From: Danxiaibacter flavus
GTDB taxonomy: Bacteria > Bacteroidota > Bacteroidia > Chitinophagales > Chitinophagaceae
Direction of reading: 5' to 3'
Assembly: GCF_041060425.1 (NCBI RefSeq)
Contig: NZ_JAULBC010000006.1
Coordinates: 186,001-250,000, forward strand
Length of the DNA stretch: 64,000 nt
The notes under the pieces are model-generated. The model searched no databases. It was given only the letters and a program-made list of their open reading frames with translations, and was not told where the DNA came from. The position numbers and the translations under genes were made by a program. Of this stretch, positions 58,960-64,000 are shown piece after piece (position 1 is the first letter of the stretch; every line of letters starts with the position of its first letter).

Positions 58960-59346
58960 GTGAAAAAAAAGGTAGCCATATTATTGCTGATCATTTATGT
59001 GTTTGGAGCAACAGATGCCAATCAGTTGCTTAAGCTACCTGCGTTAGTCAGTCATTACATTCAACATCAGCATACAACACCAGGCATAACCCTTGCAATG
59101 TTTATTAAGCTGCATTACGAAGATGAGGCGCTGAAAGATCTTGACCAGGATTTTCAGCAGGACATGCGGCTTCCATTTAAAACACATGAGGCAGATTGTT
59201 GCCTTACGATGCCTGTGTTGGTTCCCCAGCCTATTAAAGTGGCCGCCCACACTCCGGAAAGACCATGTGTTCAATACAATATTTCCAACGATGATGTTCC
59301 TCAATATTTAATTCCCGTTTCCATCTTTCAGCCTCCCCGGATCTGA
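58960..59346 (+). CDS. Small exported protein preceding the heavy-metal efflux gene
   Basis: Starting with GTG at 58960, this 128-residue protein has an N-terminal hydrophobic signal (KKKVAILLLIIYVFGATDAN). It then has LLKLPALVSHYIQHQHT and LAMFIKLHYEDE, plus two adjacent cysteines (EADCCLT). His-rich small proteins of this type often precede CusA/CzcA-type pumps in Bacteroidota and may bind metal in the periplasm. The exact role is unknown. A gap of 276 bp separates it from the pump. Confidence 0.7.
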   Translation: MKKKVAILLLIIYVFGATDANQLLKLPALVSHYIQHQHTTPGITLAMFIKLHYEDEALKDLDQDFQQDMRLPFKTHEADCCLTMPVLVPQPIKVAAHTPERPCVQYNISNDDVPQYLIPVSIFQPPRI

Positions 59347-59622
59347 GTTCTCAGTTAAATGCTCTGTGGAAAGCACTGTGCGCATCTGTTAAACCATTTG
59401 TGCAGTTATATTATTTTCTTCGAAAAAGATGTTTAATAACTTTTAATACTGTCATGACTTACGTTGTCATGATCACAGCGCTATAGCTTTACCACTGTCA
59501 TTTGGCTAAATTTCCCTTCATTTCATTTGGCGGAGAGTGAATTGCCCAACCGCATATAGTTCATTCTTATGCACAAAATCCCCGTGAAAAAGTAAGTGAT
59601 GTATTCATATTAATAGATATTC

Positions 59623-62600
59623 ATGTTAAACAGAATTATTCATTTTTCCGTAAGGAATAAAATAGTTGTCGGACTAATGCTGCTCGGGTTAATTGTCTGG
59701 GGAAGCATTGTGGTTACCAGGCTTCCGATTGATGCAGTGCCTGATATTACAAACAACCAGGTAGTCATTATTACCACATCGCCAAGCCTTGGAGCAACTG
59801 ATATAGAAAGGTTGATTACAGTTCCCATTGAGCAGGCTACAAGAAACGTTCCTGGTATTATTGAACAAAGAAGTTTCTCACGTTTTGGGCTAAGTCTGGT
59901 GACAATAGTTTTTGACGATGAAACTGATGTGTACTGGGCGAGGCAACAGGTAAGTGAAAGGCTGCTCAATGTACGCGATCAAATACCGCCGGGTACAGGC
60001 ACACCCCAATTAGCGCCGGTTACCACGGGGCTGGGTGAAATATTTCAGTATGTAGTTAAAGCAAAACCCGGGTATGAAGGCAAATATGATCTTACAGAAT
60101 TAAGAAGTATACAGGACTGGATTGTTAGGCGGCAGTTACTCGGTACTGAAGGCGTTGCGGATGTTAGCAGTTTCGGAGGTTTGCTAAAACAATATGAAGT
60201 GGCTATAAGCCCGGAAAAGTTAAGAAGCTTTCACTTAACCATTGGCGATGTATTTAATGCGTTGCAGAAAAATAATCAGAATGCCGGGGGAGCCTATATT
60301 GAAAAAGGACCTTCTGTTTTATTCATCCGCAGTGAAGGGCTTGTTCAAAACCTGGAAGACATTGGCAATATTGTAGTAAAACAATCAGCGTCCGGAGCGC
60401 CTGTATTAATTAATAATGTAGCGCAGGTAAAGATTGGTAGTGCCATTCGCTACGGTGCCATGGTCTATAACAGTGAAGGCGAGGTTTCCGGTGCAGTGGT
60501 GATGATGTTGAAGGGAGAGAACAGTAATAAAGTGATCAAGAACATCAAAGCCAAAATAAAAGATATTGAAAAGACATTGCCTGAAGGCGTTACTGTTGAA
60601 GCTTTTCTTGACAGGTCCAAAATGGTGAATAATGCAATCGGCACAGTGGAGCAGAATCTAACGGAGGGCGCACTTATAGTGGTCTTTGTGTTGGTTATCT
60701 TTCTGGGGAATTTACGTGCCGGTTTGTTGGTTGCTTCCGTTATTCCGTTGAGTATGCTCTTTGCATTTATCATGATGGATCTGTTCGGTGTAAGTGGCAA
60801 CCTGATGAGTCTTGGTGCGCTTGACTTTGGTCTGCTTGTAGATGGTGCAGTAATTATTGTTGAAGCAGTGCTGCATAAACTACAGTATGACCGGATATAC
60901 TCACATAAGCAGAGGCTGGATCAACAACAGATGAATGCCGAAGTGGAAGTGTCGTCCAAAAAGATGATGAACAGCGCTGTTTTTGGACAGATCATCATCC
61001 TGATTGTTTACCTGCCTATTTTGACATTGCAAGGTATTGAGGGGAAAATGTTCAGGCCAATGGCGCAGACTGTTTCATTTGCCATTATCGGCGCATTCCT
61101 GCTTTCTCTTACCTATGTTCCCATGATGAGTTCATTGGTGCTAAGTAAAACAATCAATCACAAGCATAATCTGTCAGACAGAATCATCCATGGCTTGCAA
61201 AATCTATACAAGCCAATATTGAAAAAAGCGCTTAGAATACCTGCGTACATTGTTATTGTTGCATTTGTTTTGTTTGCAGGAACGCTTTACCTGGCTACAA
61301 CACTTGGCGGTGAATTTATTCCGCAACTGGAGGAAGGTGATTTCGCTGTAGACACCAGGTTGCTTACAGGTTCGTCATTGACCAATACAGTTAATACCAC
61401 TCAAAAAACGGCCAAAATACTTACAGATAACTTTCCGGAAATAGAGAAGGTGGTCACTAAAATTGGTAGTGGTGAAATTCCTACCGACCCGATGCCACTT
61501 GACGCTGCGGATATGATGGTAATACTTAAGCCAAAAAAGGAATGGACCAGCGCAAAGACATTCCCCGAACTGGCTAATAAAATGAGTGCCGCATTACAAC
61601 AACAACCGGGTGTGGCAACAGGCTTTCAGTTTCCCGTTCAAATGCGATTTAATGAGTTGATGACGGGGGCGCGGCAGGATGTGGTTTGTAAGATCTTTGG
61701 TGACGATCTTGATACACTTGCTTTATATGCAGCTAAGCTAAGCAGGCTGATTGGTTCAGTGGATGGTGCCAAGGATCTGTACACCGAAACGGTTACCGGC
61801 GTATCTCAAATGGTGATCACTTATAACCGGATGGCAATAGCAAGGTATGGAGCGAATATTGGGGATATCAACAACACGATACAATCCGCCTATGCCGGAA
61901 ACACAGCAGGACTGGTATTCGAAGGTGATAAACGATTTGACCTTGTAATAAGAATGAATGAAGAACAGAAAAAAGATCTTGAAGAAATAGGCAGCTTGCT
62001 TGTTGGCCTTCCCGATGGCCAGCAGGTTCCTTTGAATGCACTTGCTACAGTTGAAATGAAAGAAGGTCCGTACCAGGTTCAACGTGAAGACGCACGGAGG
62101 CGTATTACTGTTGGCTTTAATGTTCGTGGGCGCGACGTACAAAGTATCGTTACTGAATTGCAAAAGAAGGTGGGTGAGCATATCAAATTTCCTGCGGGTT
62201 ATTACATCACCTATGGTGGGCAATATGAAAATCTTCAGCATGCCACCAAACGGCTGGGCATTGCTGTACCTGTTGCGCTCGCACTTATCCTCTTTATGTT
62301 GTATTTCGCATTTCACAAAATATCCTATGGCTTGCTGATTTTTACTGCGATACCCTTATCCGCCGTGGGAGGTGTACTGGCGTTAATTCTGAGAGGTATG
62401 CCATTTAGTATTTCTGCGGGTGTGGGATTTATAGCCCTGTTTGGTGTGGCGGTATTAAACGGCATTGTTTTGATAACCGAAATGAACCGGCTGAAGAAAG
62501 ATGGTTTAACTGATATAAAAGAAATTATTATGCAAGCGACAATCATAAGGCTGCGGCCCGTGTTGATGACAGCTGCTGTGGCGTCGCTGGGCTTTTTGCC

Positions 62601-64000
62601 GATGGCGTTAAGTCATGGAGCCGGCGCAGAAGTTCAACGCCCGCTGGCAACCGTTGTTATTGGCGGCCTTGTTTCTGCTACGCTGCTCACGTTATTTGTC
62701 TTGCCATCTTTGTATTTGCTGGTTGAAAGAAAAAAGACAAAGAAGAACATAAAGGCTGTGGCCGTTAGCACTATCCTGGTTCTTTGCCTCGCAATGCCAT
62801 TTGGTTCAATGGCTCAATCTGTAAAAAAGATCAGTCTTACAGATGCACTGTCTCTTGCTCAATCGCAAAACCTTAATTTAAGTGCAAGCAAATTGCAGCA
62901 GCGGTATTATGAAATATTGAAAACCTCCGCAGCAGATATTCCCAAAACACAGATCATCGGAGAGCTAGGAAATGTAAACAGCGGCACCTTTGATAACAAA
63001 TTTACATTGTCGCAAAGCATTGCTTTTCCCACAGTTTATAACAAACAAAAGCTGGTGCTGGAAGATGAATGGCAAAGTTCCAAACTGCAAACAGCTATTC
63101 AACAGGTGGCTATTTCGCGACTTGTAAAACAGGCTTATGTACAGCTTCAATATATTGGTGCAAGAGAGAAGCTCCTGGTAAATATTGACTCTGTATTATA
63201 CAGGTATTTAAGTATTGCCAGGTTACGTCATGAAAAAGGCGAGGCCAATCTGCTTGAGAAAGCAACATTGGAAAATGATGTGGCTCAATTGGAAATGCAA
63301 TTGAAAATGCTTAGAACAGATCAACAGTCTGCGCGTGCTCAGCTTGCGGTACTGGTAAACAGCACTGAATTATATGATGTTGCCGATACTTTAAGCGATA
63401 AGACTGTTTTATTTGATACGTCTGCTTTACAAAATCATCCTTACCTGGCTTATTACAGACAGCAGCAACAATTGGTGCAGCATCAGACTGCTGCTGAAAA
63501 AGCAAAACTTTCCCCTGATCTTATGCTGGGATACACCAATCAATCTTTTGTAGGTTGGCAGGCAGACAAGAATGGTAATGAGGTTTATTATGATGCAGGG
63601 AAAAGATTTTCTGCTGTGCAGGTTGGAGTGGGTGTGCCGTTGTTTAATAAGTTACAGAAAGCCCGCGTAAAGGCTTCGAAGCAACGTGAAGAAGTGGTGG
63701 AAACGCAATCGCAGATAGCATCACAAGAGTTGAGACTCGGACTATTGAAAAGTTTAAACGAGTACAATAAATATCGTGATGCGGTTGAATATTACCGGTC
63801 CAGTGCACTTCCGCAAAGCGATATTATTATGCGTACAGCTAACCTGCAATACAAAAACGGCGAGATTAATTACATTGAATGGGGAGCACTCATTAATAAT
63901 GCCATCAGGTTACAGGGACAGTATGTGGATGTGTTGAGAGATTTAAACAATACAGCAACAGAACTGGAATACCTGTTACAGAACACCGGTTCCGCGCAAT
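59623..64000 (+). CDS. CusA/CzcA-type heavy-metal RND pump fused to TolC-like outer-membrane domain (partial)
   Basis: The open frame from ATG 59623 runs past the window end (over 1459 residues). The first 1040 residues are an RND pump: RIIHFSVRNKIVVGLMLLGL (TM1), LPIDAVPDITNNQVVI, GALDFGLLVDGAVIIVEAVLHK (TM4 with the proton-relay Asp and the heavy-metal-efflux pattern) and SAGVGFIALFGVAVLNGIVL. An internal export segment at about 1049-1066 (VSTILVLCLAMPFGSMAQ) leads into a TolC-like part (SLTDALSLAQSQNLNLSAS, IARLRHEKGEANLLEKATLE, VGVPLFNKLQKARVKASKQ). So pump and outer-membrane channel are encoded in one polypeptide. The membrane-fusion protein gene is probably just outside. Likely substrates are copper, zinc, cobalt or cadmium. 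Confidence 0.93.
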   Translation, partial: MLNRIIHFSVRNKIVVGLMLLGLIVWGSIVVTRLPIDAVPDITNNQVVIITTSPSLGATDIERLITVPIEQATRNVPGIIEQRSFSRFGLSLVTIVFDDETDVYWARQQVSERLLNVRDQIPPGTGTPQLAPVTTGLGEIFQYVVKAKPGYEGKYDLTELRSIQDWIVRRQLLGTEGVADVSSFGGLLKQYEVAISPEKLRSFHLTIGDVFNALQKNNQNAGGAYIEKGPSVLFIRSEGLVQNLEDIGNIVVKQSASGAPVLINNVAQVKIGSAIRYGAMVYNSEGEVSGAVVMMLKGENSNKVIKNIKAKIKDIEKTLPEGVTVEAFLDRSKMVNNAIGTVEQNLTEGALIVVFVLVIFLGNLRAGLLVASVIPLSMLFAFIMMDLFGVSGNLMSLGALDFGLLVDGAVIIVEAVLHKLQYDRIYSHKQRLDQQQMNAEVEVSSKKMMNSAVFGQIIILIVYLPILTLQGIEGKMFRPMAQTVSFAIIGAFLLSLTYVPMMSSLVLSKTINHKHNLSDRIIHGLQNLYKPILKKALRIPAYIVIVAFVLFAGTLYLATTLGGEFIPQLEEGDFAVDTRLLTGSSLTNTVNTTQKTAKILTDNFPEIEKVVTKIGSGEIPTDPMPLDAADMMVILKPKKEWTSAKTFPELANKMSAALQQQPGVATGFQFPVQMRFNELMTGARQDVVCKIFGDDLDTLALYAAKLSRLIGSVDGAKDLYTETVTGVSQMVITYNRMAIARYGANIGDINNTIQSAYAGNTAGLVFEGDKRFDLVIRMNEEQKKDLEEIGSLLVGLPDGQQVPLNALATVEMKEGPYQVQREDARRRITVGFNVRGRDVQSIVTELQKKVGEHIKFPAGYYITYGGQYENLQHATKRLGIAVPVALALILFMLYFAFHKISYGLLIFTAIPLSAVGGVLALILRGMPFSISAGVGFIALFGVAVLNGIVLITEMNRLKKDGLTDIKEIIMQATIIRLRPVLMTAAVASLGFLPMALSHGAGAEVQRPLATVVIGGLVSATLLTLFVLPSLYLLVERKKTKKNIKAVAVSTILVLCLAMPFGSMAQSVKKISLTDALSLAQSQNLNLSASKLQQRYYEILKTSAADIPKTQIIGELGNVNSGTFDNKFTLSQSIAFPTVYNKQKLVLEDEWQSSKLQTAIQQVAISRLVKQAYVQLQYIGAREKLLVNIDSVLYRYLSIARLRHEKGEANLLEKATLENDVAQLEMQLKMLRTDQQSARAQLAVLVNSTELYDVADTLSDKTVLFDTSALQNHPYLAYYRQQQQLVQHQTAAEKAKLSPDLMLGYTNQSFVGWQADKNGNEVYYDAGKRFSAVQVGVGVPLFNKLQKARVKASKQREEVVETQSQIASQELRLGLLKSLNEYNKYRDAVEYYRSSALPQSDIIMRTANLQYKNGEINYIEWGALINNAIRLQGQYVDVLRDLNNTATELEYLLQNTGSAQ

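Overview
The window is a chromosomal segment of a Bacteroidota bacterium, most likely family Chitinophagaceae. The reasons are the gene repertoire (SdiA-regulated lipoprotein, HD-PycTM protein, DUF4397 lipoprotein, CusA-TolC fusion, ISAon1-type IS, LytTR regulator, AhpD/CMD proteins), promoter -7 boxes of the TAnnTTTG type, export signals ending in AQ or a lipobox Cys, and a tRNA without an encoded CCA. The genus cannot be fixed from the sequence. Most genes are housekeeping or accessory metabolic genes. There is no prophage, CRISPR array or integrative element.

Layout. 1-3.2 kb: two minus-strand glycosyltransferases, the first cut by the window edge, and a NUDIX hydrolase. 3.5-4.8 kb: pyrE and a secreted heavy-metal-associated (HMA) protein among repeats. 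5.4-8.65 kb: a minus-strand three-gene operon of two class I isoprenoid-synthase-like paralogues and an exported protein with a DxDDT motif. 8.95-16.05 kb: M42 aminopeptidase, Tat-type sugar isomerase/epimerase, a large heme-binding lipoprotein and a GH9 glycosidase. 16.3-26.6 kb: a minus-strand run of HD-PycTM membrane protein, polyphosphate kinase, SdiA-regulated lipoprotein, a phosphoesterase/kinase-like/outer-membrane-barrel fusion and a GAF protein. 27.2-33.8 kb: Hpt plus LytTR regulators, a KAS III enzyme, an RRM protein and a GH3 glycosidase. 34-46.5 kb: small enzymes, three SRPBCC proteins (one in an ArsR operon), signal peptidase I, an AraC regulator and a Crp-CMD-HD operon. 46.7-49.8 kb: a MacAB-like ABC exporter. 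50.3-52.4 kb: a decaying tandem tRNA-Lys array interrupted by a complete ISAon1-type IS with an 8-bp target duplication. 52.6-57.8 kb: SDR, SAM hydrolase, a GMC oxidoreductase remnant, a sugar porter and phosphosulfolactate synthase. 58-64 kb: e(P4)-like acid phosphatase and a CusA-TolC heavy-metal efflux fusion running off the end.

The intergenic DNA is unusual. Many gaps hold short-period 'word' tracts (7-10 bp units, a different word at different sites). At three loci a word tract plus a conserved 40-60 bp spacer is itself repeated in tandem 3-4 times. Hairpin and REP-like elements are also frequent.

The strongest candidates for undescribed biology are the putative terpenoid operon (5.4-8.65 kb), the polyphosphate/HD-PycTM/phosphatase-kinase-barrel locus (16.3-26.6 kb), the composite word/spacer repeats, and the tRNA-Lys-derived tandem array. 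Start codons were moved inward from the longest open frame where the first ATG, an export signal or neighbour spacing supported it.
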